DNA of 61,066 nucleotides from Rhodocyclaceae bacterium UBA1310 (GCA_002307175.1 DBTS01000031.1:1-61066), one strand, 5' to 3'; numbered from the stretch's first letter, positions 16,711-26,366 are shown. The notes: a model not told the origin generated them from the sequence alone. Numbers and translations are program-made.

Positions 16711-18513
16711 GTGTCAAATATCTGCAAGCTTTACAGGTTACTATTGCGGGTCGATTTCAACCCTCACCCCATCCCGGTCACCGTGGCAAATTTCAAGCAA
16801 TTCTTTCCGCGCCAGGTTGTCGAGTCGTCTGGCAATCGCTGGGACATGCTCCTGCTCCCGCCCGTGCTCGGGCTGATCGTTCTGCTGGCGTTTGCCGCTT
16901 CGCAGATGACGCGCCCGTACCAGGTCGGCACACCCATCCCGCTATCGCTGGACCCCTGGGTTCTTCCCTACTACCTGCTGCGCACCACGCTGCGCATGTT
17001 CATCGCCCTTGGAGCGTCACTGATTTTCAGCTGTGCGTTTGCCGCCATCGCGGCGAAATATCGTGCCGCCGAAAAGCTCATGATACCGATGCTGGATATC
17101 CTCCAGTCAATCCCGATCCTGGGGTTCCTGTCGATCACAGTGACGGGTTTCATTGCCCTGTTTCCCGGCAATCTGCTGGGAGTGGAATGCGCGGCGATCT
17201 TCGCGATCTTCACTTCACAGGCGTGGAACATGGCTTTCAGCCTGTATCAGTCGCTCCGCACTGTGCCTCCGGAATTACGTGAGGCTGCCTACATCTTCCA
17301 GCTTTCAGGCTGGCAGCGCTTCTGGCGACTGGAGCTGCCATTTGCCATGCCAGGGCTGCTGTGGAATATGATGATGTCAATGTCCGGAGGCTGGTTTTTT
17401 GTGGTCGCCTCGGAAGCCATCTCTGTCTCGAATCAGAACATTATGCTGCCCGGCATGGGCTCCTATATTGCCATGGCTATCGAGGCCCGGAATCTGCACG
17501 CCATCGCCTGGGCCATCGGCGGCATGCTGGTGGCCGTGCTGATCTATGACCAGCTGTTTTTCCGCCCCTTGCTAGCCTGGGCTGACAAATTCCGCTTCGA
17601 AGAATCCAACGGGCAAAACGCGCAGGAATCCTGGCTGCTGACCTGGCTGCGGCGTACCGACCGTATCCAGAACGTCGGGCTGAAATTCGTAGCCTTGCTT
17701 GAGCGTTCGTTGACATTCTTCCGGCGTGATTACGACGGTACGTCCGTGCGTGCCCGCCAGAGCACCCCCAATCCCGGCCTGATACGGGCCTGGGATGCCA
17801 TCGTGGCCGCTATCGTGCTGATTGCTGCCGGGCGGCTGGCGATATTCATCCACAGTGAAGTCGGCTGGGGCGAGGCTGGCTATGTCTTGTTGCTGGGCTT
17901 CTATACTTTGGTACGTGTGATGGTCCTCATCGCACTCTCTGCAATCCTCTGGGTGCCAATCGGCATCTGGGTAGGCATGCGCCCACGCTGGGCGGGGCGA
18001 CTGCAGGCAGTAGCACAGTTCATGGCAGCATTCCCGGCAAACCTGATGTTCCCGGTAGCGGTGATGCTGATTGCCCATTGGCATCTGAACACCGAAATCT
18101 GGCTCTCACCGTTGATGGTGCTCGGTACCCAGTGGTACATCCTGTTCAACGTCATCGCTGGCGCATCCAGCGTGCCGACGGAGCTACGCTATGCGGCGCA
18201 GAATCTGGGGCTTTCTGGCTGGCTTAAATGGCGCCGCTATCTGCTGCCAGCAGTGTTTCCGAGTTTCGTCACGGGCGCCATCACCGCCAGCGGCGGCTCG
18301 TGGAATGCGAGCATCGTTGCCGAATACGTTACCTGGGGTGACACCACCCTGCAGGCTCACGGGATTGGCTCCTACATTGCACAGATGACAGCACAAGGGG
18401 ATTTCCCGCGCATTGCGCTGGGCATCGGAGTGATGTGCATCTATGTGATGGGGGTGAATAATTTTGTCTGGCGCAGGCTCTATGAACTGGCCGAGAACCG
18501 CATGCATTTCTGA
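16711..18513 (+). CDS. ABC transporter permease, two fused NitT/TauT-type membrane domains
   Basis: 600 residues, about twice the usual permease length. Two binding-protein-dependent transport domains follow each other. Each has an EAA-loop-like segment: AAYIFQLSGWQRFWRLELP in the first half and AAQNLGLSGWLKWRRYLLP in the second. It is thus a single-chain equivalent of the permease dimer. The GTG start at 16711 is tentative; another GTG at 16783 would shorten the N-terminus. The ATPase gene begins 9 bases after its stop. The substrate is unknown. Confidence 0.85.
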   Translation: MSNICKLYRLLLRVDFNPHPIPVTVANFKQFFPRQVVESSGNRWDMLLLPPVLGLIVLLAFAASQMTRPYQVGTPIPLSLDPWVLPYYLLRTTLRMFIALGASLIFSCAFAAIAAKYRAAEKLMIPMLDILQSIPILGFLSITVTGFIALFPGNLLGVECAAIFAIFTSQAWNMAFSLYQSLRTVPPELREAAYIFQLSGWQRFWRLELPFAMPGLLWNMMMSMSGGWFFVVASEAISVSNQNIMLPGMGSYIAMAIEARNLHAIAWAIGGMLVAVLIYDQLFFRPLLAWADKFRFEESNGQNAQESWLLTWLRRTDRIQNVGLKFVALLERSLTFFRRDYDGTSVRARQSTPNPGLIRAWDAIVAAIVLIAAGRLAIFIHSEVGWGEAGYVLLLGFYTLVRVMVLIALSAILWVPIGIWVGMRPRWAGRLQAVAQFMAAFPANLMFPVAVMLIAHWHLNTEIWLSPLMVLGTQWYILFNVIAGASSVPTELRYAAQNLGLSGWLKWRRYLLPAVFPSFVTGAITASGGSWNASIVAEYVTWGDTTLQAHGIGSYIAQMTAQGDFPRIALGIGVMCIYVMGVNNFVWRRLYELAENRMHF

Positions 18514-18522
18514 GAGAACGGA

Positions 18523-19845
18523 ATGAAAACCGAAACCATTGTTGATCTGAAGCACGTCGGCAAATCCTTCCGCTCCGCAGACGGCACGGCACGTGCAGTA
18601 CTTGAGGAAGTCGACTTCACCCTGCACGAAGGCGAAATCGTGGCACTGCTGGGCCAATCCGGTTCAGGCAAATCCACACTCTTGCGCATCATGGCAGGCT
18701 TGATCCCGTCTGATGCCGGAGACGTGCGCTACCGCGGCCAACCCTTGTACGGTCCGGCCCGCGGCATTGCCATGGTGTTTCAATCCTTCGCGCTGTTTCC
18801 GTGGCTTACCGTACAGCAGAACGTTGAACTCGGGCTCGAAGCACGTGGCATTCCGCCGGACGAACGTGCTGCACGCGCCGAAAAGGCCATTGAGCTGATT
18901 GGGCTATCCGGCTTCGAAGGCGCCCTGCCCCGTGAGCTTTCCGGTGGCATGCGTCAGCGTGTCGGGATCGCCCGTGCACTGGTTGTGGAACCCGAAGTGC
19001 TGCTCATGGACGAGGCCTTCTCGGCACTCGATGTCCTGACAGGCGAACGCCTGCGCGAGGACATCCTTGAGCTTTGGGGCAGCGGCACGATGCCGACCAA
19101 GGCGATGCTGGTTGTCTCCCATAATATTGAGGAAGCCGTGCTAATGGCTGACCGGGTGCTCGTATTCGCCAGCAACCCTGGACGAGTGCGCTCGGAACTG
19201 CGCATCAGCATCCCGCGCCCGCGCGATCCGAACAGCCACGGCGTACGCACACTGATCGACGAGGTCTACGCCTTGATGACAGTAACCCGTGCCGGCCGTG
19301 CAGCAGAACCGGCAATCGAACCCAGTCTCACAGACCGCCTGCCCGAGGCCGACGTTATCAGCATGGAAGGTGTACTGGAACTACTGGCCAAACAACCCTT
19401 CAATGGGCGCGCCGACCTTCCCAAACTCGTGGAAGAATCAGAACTCACCGACGATGAGTTGCTCCCCATCGCCAACGCCTCGCACATGCTGCAACTCACC
19501 GAACTCGCGCATGGCGATATTGCACTGACCGCAGTGGGCCAGCTCTACGTCGCCGGCAGCAATGCCCTGCGCCATGAACTGTTTGGCAAACAACTGCTGC
19601 GCTACGTGCCACTGGCAGCCCACATCCGCCACAGCCTTGAACAGGAACCTTCAGGAGAATTGCGCGAGGAACACTTCCTCAAGCTGCTCTCCGACAGCAT
19701 GGATGCGGAAGAAGCCGAACGCGTGCTTCGGGTGGCCATTGAATGGGGTCGCTACGGGGAAGTCTTTGAATACAATTACCATACAGGCATGATCCACCTG
19801 CCAGAGGAGGACGTAGAACCTCCCAAGGAAGAAACCGCCGTATAA
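18523..19845 (+). CDS. ABC transporter ATP-binding protein with AAA-associated C-terminal domain
   Basis: 440 residues. The N-terminal ABC ATPase shows Walker A GQSGSGKST, signature LSGGMRQRVGIARAL and Walker B VLLMDEAFSALD. Residues about 290-430 form an extra domain of the AAA_assoc_C kind found on some nitrate/sulfonate-type ATPases, thought to be regulatory. It pairs with the fused permease upstream, and together they would make an importer, but no matching NitT/TauT-type binding protein adjoins. A hairpin at 19857-19886 follows the stop without a clear T-run. Confidence 0.88.
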   Translation: MKTETIVDLKHVGKSFRSADGTARAVLEEVDFTLHEGEIVALLGQSGSGKSTLLRIMAGLIPSDAGDVRYRGQPLYGPARGIAMVFQSFALFPWLTVQQNVELGLEARGIPPDERAARAEKAIELIGLSGFEGALPRELSGGMRQRVGIARALVVEPEVLLMDEAFSALDVLTGERLREDILELWGSGTMPTKAMLVVSHNIEEAVLMADRVLVFASNPGRVRSELRISIPRPRDPNSHGVRTLIDEVYALMTVTRAGRAAEPAIEPSLTDRLPEADVISMEGVLELLAKQPFNGRADLPKLVEESELTDDELLPIANASHMLQLTELAHGDIALTAVGQLYVAGSNALRHELFGKQLLRYVPLAAHIRHSLEQEPSGELREEHFLKLLSDSMDAEEAERVLRVAIEWGRYGEVFEYNYHTGMIHLPEEDVEPPKEETAV

Positions 19846-20990
19846 ATTCCTGCAGAGGAAGGGCAGGCAACTCTGCATGCCCTTCCCCCCCACCTCACTC
19901 CACCCAATCCAGCAGATACTGGTACTCCTTCCCTCCGCAGCGGGCAAAACCCGCCGTACAGGGAGGCTCTGCGCGCCGATGCATGCCTGCTCCAATAGGC
20001 ACTTTGACACAAATCGCATAGCCAGATAGCGATACCGGGCTGCACCAATAGTGCAGACAAAACACTTTTTTGTCTGCCAATTCACAATGTCTTGTCCGTC
20101 GCCAAGAACACGACATCATCCAGCCGTTCGATCCACGGCAGCTCTGCCAAGGTTTATAGCGCCGCAGCCACCAGACTGGTGGCTGGCGACAACATCATCT
20201 CCTGGACGCAGACAGTTTCCACCTGACCCAGCGGGGCTGGATCATTCATCACACTGCACACGAAAGCACACAGCACAGTGAATATCACGGCAATCAACCT
20301 GAGTTGCTGCCGACAGATTCATTTCGGCACGACACCCCCACAAAGACTGAAACTGCGGACAGGGCCCTCAATTCTGAGGGCTTTTTTACTCTCGGCATAA
20401 ATGTAGCGTGCATGCATCCAAGCTCCTAAAACGCTTGAGGCTATCCGCGCACTGCACACAACGCCCCTGCAGGTCTGGAATGACTACCTGCGATTTCAAA
20501 CCTCAACTTCTCCGGCCGCACATGCCCCCATTGCAATTCATGGCGAACAAATACCCATAAGTCATATAACCAAGCCAACGACATCGTCAGAAAAAGATTT
20601 CTTTGCCTAAAAAACAAAACCCAACCTTTAATAGCAAAAAACTATCAGAACAGACAAAGCTGTATCTGAATATTCTTAATTCTGATCATCCAACTCGCAT
20701 TACCTGGAAATTTTCATTTTGAAACTGACAACAATGCTGCCCTTCTGGACGAAAACCAATCAATTTCATATGACGTACGTTTCAGAGTGCTCTTGTGGCT
20801 GTATGGAAAAAGTCACAAATACAATTATTCTATTCCAACATTTAAATACATTATGTATAACGTGCCATGAAACACATCAACGCCTTTCCAGCCGAATCAG
20901 AAGGGTGGCAACGAGTTGGATACCAAATGCATTTGCCGTACTTGTCATCAGGCTTTATTCGCACAAAAACACAACAAAAGAGGGGATAAA
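19846..20990. other. Long intergenic region (1.1 kb), no convincing gene
   Basis: Contains a hairpin GGAAGGGCA/TGCCCTTCC at 19857-19886. A nested structure lies near 19930-19970 (CCTCC, GCGGG, CCCGC, GGAGG), and a 10-base-pair hairpin GCAGACAAAA/TTTTGTCTGC at 20053-20077. A strong terminator sits at 20364-20387 with no gene directly upstream of it. From about 20400 the sequence becomes AT-rich and holds a 12-base palindrome CAAATGCATTTG at 20924-20935, close to the pectate lyase start. Small open frames exist but show no recognisable protein. Confidence 0.55.
20364..20387 (+). terminator. Rho-independent terminator without an adjacent gene
   Basis: GCCCTCA, loop ATTC, TGAGGGC followed by six T residues. 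It ends about 520 bases after the ABC ATPase stop, so it may close an unannotated small RNA or a lost gene. Confidence 0.85.
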
Positions 20991-23498
20991 ATGCGGTTTC
21001 GCTACTCTGTTATTTTTTCCGCAAGCATGCTTAGTGTTGCCATCCTTGCAGCCTGTGGTGGTGGCACTTCGGGATCGGGCACGAACGACACCACGGCCAC
21101 GCCGAACACCAGCTCTACTACGGGGAGTTCAAGCTCAAGCAGCTCAGCGGGTACATCTGTGTATTCTTCAAGCGTCTGCCCCGGTATCACCCTATCTGCC
21201 ACCGACGCGCAAACGCTGACGGGCGACAGCACACCCATCACCCAGATTTCCCTGTATGGGGTGCGCAGCTATTCGGCTCCTGTCCTGATCAACGGACTAC
21301 ACGATCCAAGCAATTACCTGGCGGCGCCGGTTCTTCCGACTTGGCAATTTGCCACCACTGATACTACCAACGGCACGCTGAGCAGTCTGGAATGTGATGT
21401 TGGCCAGGATGTAGGATGGCACAATTACCATCGCACCAGCGGCACTTCCAGCACCATCACTCACGGCAGGGTCATCGTCACCGGCGGACGCAATGCCACA
21501 GCAAGCCACATTTATACGGTGTACAACGGGCAGCAGCTGGTGGCGGCAATCAACGACGCCGGACTGGCGCCAAAAATCATCCGCGTAGTTGGCCACATTG
21601 ATCTGCGCTGGAGTTCGAACAACACCGTTTTCAGGGAATACACCAGCTACCTCGATCAGAAGTTCGGTGGATCAATCAGTATTCCTTCAAACACCACACT
21701 GGTGGGCATCAACGATGCAAACGGCAACCCTGCCCGCATCACCGGAACAACCATTCTGGTGGGAGCAGAACTTGGCACGACAACCAGTGTCATGGCAAGC
21801 GCCACAGGCGACCCGGAAACCGATTTCAAGAAATGGATCGCCTTAGGCTATGACGGCGACAGCTACCCGACCTGGACCCGCAACATCATCATCCGCAACC
21901 TGAAGATCGACACTCCATGGGATGTCAATCCAGAAGACAGCGGAAATGCATATGCTGACGGAATCACCATATCACGAACACAAAACATCTGGATTGACCA
22001 CGTCACCATATCCGATGGCGACACCCCTGACTCCATCATCACAGATAGCAGTACCCGCCATGACGGCGCCCTGGACATAGTACGTGGCTCAGACTACGTA
22101 ACCGTCTCGAACAGCTTCATCGGCGACCATGGAAAGACAACTCTCGTTGGCAACGGTGATTCCGGGCGCGCCTGGAGCGACCAGAACCGTCTGCACGTCA
22201 CGCTGACCGGCATGTGGTGGTACGGCACGGCTTCACGTCTTCCACTTATCCGGTTTGGACAGTTGCATAGCTTCAACAATCTGGTTGAAGGTACCACCAA
22301 TACTGCGACCTACGGTCACAAGTTCGAGGCAGGACTGGATGTACGCTACAGTTCCTCAGTTCTTTTCGAAAACAACTTCCATCTGTTTACCGGGCTAAAG
22401 GTAACGGAATTATGCGGCAAGATCAGCGGTAGCTCGTCTGGCAGCGAATTCCGCACTTCCGGGAATTACTTCATTTCCGACAAATACAATTCCAAGGACT
22501 GGTCACTCGCCTGGACAGGCCCAATCAATGTAGATAGCGTACTAGCTGCTTCTGCCTGCATGGAAATGCCCACTACGGATGTTTCCTGGACGCCGCCTTA
22601 CAGCTACACACCGGTCTGTGCCGCCCAGGCCCGCCGGAATGTAGAAATCGGTTCAGGAGCAGGACGCATCGGCCTGTATGCGACTATTGGGGCCTCTACC
22701 GACACACTGTCGAGCACCAGCTGCTACGACAGCAATGTCTATAGTGCCTCGAGTTCAAGCGCTTCGTCCGCCTCTTCTGCTTCTTCGACATCCTCGTCCA
22801 GCAGCAGTACTGCCTCGAGCGCAGCATCATCGGCATCGAGCAGCGCCTCAAGCTCAAGCGCTTCGACGAGTTCGGGGTCCGCCACACTTGCGCTAGCCTA
22901 TGTGAATGAATTGTTTGGAGGGTCTACAGCCACAGTAAGCGGCTCCATTGTCAGCAGCGGCACAACAAGCACACTCACGAGCATTAGCGGAAAGATGGAA
23001 AGCACGAAGGATGGGTACTCGTTTGCGGCGCAAGATATTACAGGCAATTTCACGCTGACAGCGAACCTGAACTCCATTGGCACGGCACTCGCCACAAGCA
23101 GTACCCAACAGTACCGCGTCGGCCTCATGATGTGTGATTGTGCCAACGGGACGAGCACATCTGCCCCGATATATGCATCGCTGGGTTTGGGTGCGACGGC
23201 AACTTCATCTGTGTACTATCCGTACTATGCCTCAAGAGCAACAACGGGAGCATCGATCGCAAAGAGCACCTTCTCCGCGACAGATACCCAACCGGCAAGC
23301 ACACTCATATTTGTGCTGGCCCGAAATGGGCTGACGGTCACGCTTTCATACTCAACCGACGGCGGAAGCAGTTTTACTGCCAAAACAACCACCTTCACAG
23401 CACTGCCTGACACCTTGAAGGTTGGTATATTCGGCGCCTCCGGCGTTGCGACGACGGGGTCCGCAATTACGTTCTCGAATATCTCAATCACACAATGA
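20991..23498 (+). CDS. Pectate lyase (PL1-type) lipoprotein with poly-serine linkers
   Basis: 835 residues. The ATG at 20991 follows AGAGGGG. The lipobox ILAAC (Cys about 22) predicts an outer-membrane-anchored enzyme. A Ser-rich linker (about 41-60) precedes the catalytic right-handed beta-helix (about 65-560). In it, IWIDHVTISD, DGALDIVRGSDYVTVSNSF and SRLPLIRFGQ match PL1 pectate lyases, the last carrying the likely catalytic Arg. A second, ~45-residue serine/alanine linker leads to a ~200-residue beta-rich C-terminal domain of unknown role, possibly carbohydrate-binding. The enzyme would cleave polygalacturonate by beta-elimination and yield unsaturated uronides for the ExuT-type transporter nearby. 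Confidence 0.9.
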   Translation: MRFRYSVIFSASMLSVAILAACGGGTSGSGTNDTTATPNTSSTTGSSSSSSSAGTSVYSSSVCPGITLSATDAQTLTGDSTPITQISLYGVRSYSAPVLINGLHDPSNYLAAPVLPTWQFATTDTTNGTLSSLECDVGQDVGWHNYHRTSGTSSTITHGRVIVTGGRNATASHIYTVYNGQQLVAAINDAGLAPKIIRVVGHIDLRWSSNNTVFREYTSYLDQKFGGSISIPSNTTLVGINDANGNPARITGTTILVGAELGTTTSVMASATGDPETDFKKWIALGYDGDSYPTWTRNIIIRNLKIDTPWDVNPEDSGNAYADGITISRTQNIWIDHVTISDGDTPDSIITDSSTRHDGALDIVRGSDYVTVSNSFIGDHGKTTLVGNGDSGRAWSDQNRLHVTLTGMWWYGTASRLPLIRFGQLHSFNNLVEGTTNTATYGHKFEAGLDVRYSSSVLFENNFHLFTGLKVTELCGKISGSSSGSEFRTSGNYFISDKYNSKDWSLAWTGPINVDSVLAASACMEMPTTDVSWTPPYSYTPVCAAQARRNVEIGSGAGRIGLYATIGASTDTLSSTSCYDSNVYSASSSSASSASSASSTSSSSSSTASSAASSASSSASSSSASTSSGSATLALAYVNELFGGSTATVSGSIVSSGTTSTLTSISGKMESTKDGYSFAAQDITGNFTLTANLNSIGTALATSSTQQYRVGLMMCDCANGTSTSAPIYASLGLGATATSSVYYPYYASRATTGASIAKSTFSATDTQPASTLIFVLARNGLTVTLSYSTDGGSSFTAKTTTFTALPDTLKVGIFGASGVATTGSAITFSNISITQ
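22742..22884 (+). repeat. Serine/alanine-coding low-complexity stretch in the pectate lyase gene
   Basis: A run of TCN/AGC serine codons with interspersed alanine and threonine codons encodes the second inter-domain linker. Mixed use of both serine codon boxes argues for selection on the protein rather than simple DNA slippage. A shorter version encodes the first linker near 21110-21175. Confidence 0.8.
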
Positions 23499-23504
23499 CC
23501 CTCA

Positions 23505-23580
23505 CCATTGGACACTTCAGGTGTTCAATGGTGTCTGGTATAAACCTGCAACGGTGGTCCTGAGGGCCACCGTTTTTTTT
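23505..23580 (+). terminator. Tandem hairpins ending the pectate lyase transcript
   Basis: First hairpin CCATTGGACAC/GTGTTCAATGG at 23505-23531. The second, CGGTGGTCC with loop TGA and GGGCCACCG, is followed by eight T residues (23551-23580) and is a strong rho-independent terminator. Confidence 0.93.
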
Positions 23581-23659
23581 GCCGATCGTCGCCCGGGCTG
23601 AACACGTCGATTAGCCGTGGTATATCGTCAATCCGTTCTTCCAACAGGATCCACCAAAG

Positions 23660-24733
23660 ATGTCTTTGAGTTTTCCGAGTACTCTCCCGCACCTCACACT
23701 GACAGGCGCCCTGCTTCTGACTGCGTGTGCCGGAAATCCCGGCGTGGTAATGCCTCCGGCCTGCCCTGCACCACATATTTTCACCGCAGCGCCAGCTTAT
23801 CCGGCTGGCTCCATTGATACGCAAAGCAGTATTCCCATCAATCAGGATTCCCAGCGCAGCCTGGGCAACTTTCGCGGCGAGCTTGGGCTCTGGCTGGGCA
23901 TGAGCAATGAAGTTGCGCACGACAACGATGAAGCCAGGGCGCGCTGCGCAATTGCCTGGCTTGACACCTGGGCACAGGGCGGGCACATGCGTGAAGACCC
24001 CAGCGGTTCAGCCGCCGAACAGCAGGCTTCACGCAACGAAACCACATGGGCGCTGCAGTCCATCGCCACTGCCTATACCCTGAATCTGCGCAACCGGGCA
24101 GAACGCGGGGAGCAGCGCAGGATAGATAAATGGCTGCGCAAGGTGGCATGGAATGTTGTGGATGCCAGCATCGACGATATTCCGCCTGCCAGGCAGGACA
24201 ATCAATACCTTTGGGCCGGCGCAGCAGTGATGGCTGCGGGGGTTGCAACAGAGGATGAGGAACTCGAATCGATCGCCTACAAAACGTATCGGGCAGGCAT
24301 TGATTCCATCGGGCCAGACGGAAACCTGCCGCGCTTATCGGCACTGGGCGATCAGGCGCTGCGCGGACATCTGCAGGCCATCATCCCACTGACATTGATG
24401 GCGGAGTTTGCGCATCGACAGGGCGACTCCTGGTCACAATATAAGCCGGAACGCCTGCCACGCCTCGTAGACTTTTCACTACACGGAATCAACGATCCAC
24501 AGTGGGCCGGCAAACAATTCGGCACCCTGCAGGACACCGCATGGATGCATTCCTGCGCAGAGGAATGGGCCTGGACACCCTTCTGGCAGCGTTATGACGC
24601 ACAGCGGGTAGGCCGTCTCCTGCCTGCGGCTGGCAGCTGTTCGTGGCTTCGCCTCGGAGGGGATTTGCCATTGCTCAAGGCACGCGGCATGTTTGAACAA
24701 AAGGGAGAGGCAATACGCGTCTTTGCGCCCTGA
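23660..24733 (+). CDS. Alginate-lyase-family (PL5-like) lipoprotein with altered active site
   Basis: 357 residues with lipobox LLTAC (Cys about 23). The (alpha/alpha)-barrel pattern and the stretch from QYLWAGAAVMAAGVATEDEE to LTLMAEFAHRQG follow the AlgL/PL5 fold. In characterised PL5 enzymes this region contains NNHSYW, with the catalytic His, and a later Arg/Tyr pair. Here the aligned residues read DNQYLW and QALRGHLQAIIPL, so the His and Tyr appear replaced. It may act on another uronan or be non-lytic. A terminator separates it from the pectate lyase gene upstream, so it has its own transcript. The assignment to the fold is more secure than the activity. Confidence 0.7.
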   Translation: MSLSFPSTLPHLTLTGALLLTACAGNPGVVMPPACPAPHIFTAAPAYPAGSIDTQSSIPINQDSQRSLGNFRGELGLWLGMSNEVAHDNDEARARCAIAWLDTWAQGGHMREDPSGSAAEQQASRNETTWALQSIATAYTLNLRNRAERGEQRRIDKWLRKVAWNVVDASIDDIPPARQDNQYLWAGAAVMAAGVATEDEELESIAYKTYRAGIDSIGPDGNLPRLSALGDQALRGHLQAIIPLTLMAEFAHRQGDSWSQYKPERLPRLVDFSLHGINDPQWAGKQFGTLQDTAWMHSCAEEWAWTPFWQRYDAQRVGRLLPAAGSCSWLRLGGDLPLLKARGMFEQKGEAIRVFAP

Positions 24734-24886
24734 AGCCAGGCAACAATGAATTGGTCACTGCAGGGCAGTCAGCAGAGATGCGAGGAAAAATCATCGCAAT
24801 ATCCATTAACCATGGCCGCCCTGCATAAACGATCAAATCACTGGTCAGCATTCAGATTGCCGGCACGGGGAAACCCCAAAACTTCC

Positions 24887-25015
24887 TTACGATGCAGCAA
24901 TGGGCAGCGTTACCTTGGCGGCTTTCTTGGCGTGCTTGGCTTCACGTCGCTCTTTGAGGGTCATGGCCGGAGCCTTCTTGGCCTCGCGGTTACTTTTCTG
25001 TTCCTTGTGACTCAT
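24887..25015 (-). CDS. Small Lys/Ala-rich basic protein (42 residues)
   Basis: Starts MSHKEQKSNREAKKAPAMTL and ends KKAAKVTLPIAAS. A strong ribosome-binding site (CAGGAGAACACC) precedes the ATG at 25015, which supports real translation even though the frame is open further upstream. About a third of the residues are Lys or Arg, and no membrane segment or known domain is seen. Similar short basic proteins of unknown role occur in other proteobacteria, as far as I can recall. Nucleic-acid or ribosome association is only a guess. Confidence 0.65.
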   Translation of the reverse strand: MSHKEQKSNREAKKAPAMTLKERREAKHAKKAAKVTLPIAAS

Positions 25016-25263
25016 GGTGTTCTCCTGAAAAATGAAAACAGAAGCTACGACCGATGCCACAGCATCGACTGTAGCTGTGAACATCATAGTCCTCTGGCGG
25101 CAAACCGGCGTAGCACTTCTTCGACCTTTGGTCGGCGATGAACTCAACCAAATCGGGACTATCAGTCAATCAGGAAGACCACTTCAAGTTTGTACCAAAT
25201 CGACCACATTGCGATGGCGGCTAAAGACAGGGCACTTTTTCACTACACATTTGGGTATGCCGC

Positions 25264-26343
25264 TCAGCCACCATAAAGGCCATGATTCCGCGTGCTGACC
25301 GCAGGCTTGAGCTTGCGATTGCCTGCACGCCGGACTGAATTCCCCAAAGCCAGCCGGCCACAGACCAGCAGATTGCATACGGGCGCCTCGGGCCGTGTCA
25401 CACGCCGCTGCAGCAGGGCAATCGCTTCCTGCCCCAACTCTTCACGCGGGACGATGCCAGAACTCAGGCTGAGTTCGCCAATAGAGCCAAGGTTGAATCC
25501 ATCGATGCTCATCAGCGAAATATCGGCGGGCACATTAATCTGGCGCCGTTTAAGGGCATCCATGGCGCCAGAGGCCATAAAATCTCCCACGCAGATGATC
25601 GCCGTCGGGTAATCGTCGGGCTTGCGCAGATCAAGATAGGCGTCGAGCGCCTGGGCAGCCTCCTGTGAAGAAAACCCGGAGGTGGTGATCAGGTTCCGGC
25701 TCTCGTCAAACACCATGTTATGCGTTGCATACGCCTCGCGAATGCCATTAAGCCGCCGCTCCAGCGTAAACCTGCGCAGGCAGATCATCGTGACGATATC
25801 CCGATGCCCCAGGGAGATCAGATAGTTGGCCGTACATTCGGCAATCTGCTGATGATCTGGCAGCACTGCATCAAGCCGCATCTCGGCATCGCGGCAATTG
25901 ATCAGCACACAGGGCTTGCCAATATCGGCGGTCAACTCGTAGATCTTGGGGTCATCCACGCCGATGATCAGGGCGGCTTCCACGGCCGGATCAGACATGC
26001 GCTTGAGAAACTGGGGCGTATCGCAGCCCTCTTCTTCCAGCGTGCAGTAACTCAGATGGGTCTCGTGTGCTTCGACGGCACTCCGGATTCCCTGCAGCAT
26101 GCGGTAATAGAAAACGTCTTCCCGCACATCAAAGGCCCGCGCCGGGGCGAACACAAGAATCTGACTGAAAAACACTCGTCCGGGAGAAATCTGGTCAAGC
26201 ACCCCCTCAGCACGGGCACTGTCGAGCACCAGTTGCTTGGCGCGGACACTGGTATTGGCCTTGCCGGCCAGCACCCGCGATACGGTGCTGATCGAGAGAC
26301 CCGTACGACGGGCTATTTCCGCAATTTTCAATCTGGCTGCCAT
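25264..26343 (-). CDS. LacI-family transcriptional regulator
   Basis: 359 residues. The N-terminal helix-turn-helix (about residues 5-30, IAEIARRTGLSISTVSRVLA) and hinge are followed by a periplasmic-binding-protein-like effector domain. The ATG at 26343 gives the standard LacI N-terminus; an upstream in-frame ATG at 26373 would add ten residues. It is divergent from the hexuronate-type transporter and GH31 genes, which it probably controls. A near-perfect palindrome 24 bases upstream of its start may be its own operator. The inducer is probably a uronate or sugar derivative, by context. Confidence 0.9.
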   Translation of the reverse strand: MAARLKIAEIARRTGLSISTVSRVLAGKANTSVRAKQLVLDSARAEGVLDQISPGRVFFSQILVFAPARAFDVREDVFYYRMLQGIRSAVEAHETHLSYCTLEEEGCDTPQFLKRMSDPAVEAALIIGVDDPKIYELTADIGKPCVLINCRDAEMRLDAVLPDHQQIAECTANYLISLGHRDIVTMICLRRFTLERRLNGIREAYATHNMVFDESRNLITTSGFSSQEAAQALDAYLDLRKPDDYPTAIICVGDFMASGAMDALKRRQINVPADISLMSIDGFNLGSIGELSLSSGIVPREELGQEAIALLQRRVTRPEAPVCNLLVCGRLALGNSVRRAGNRKLKPAVSTRNHGLYGG

Positions 26344-26366
26344 GGCTGCAAATATCCTGAACGACG

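Noticed and set aside
19895..20119. Minus-strand frame ending in a Cys-containing tail near 19900
   Set aside because: The tail looks protein-like, but no start with a ribosome-binding site or recognisable domain supports a gene; the region also carries strong hairpins.
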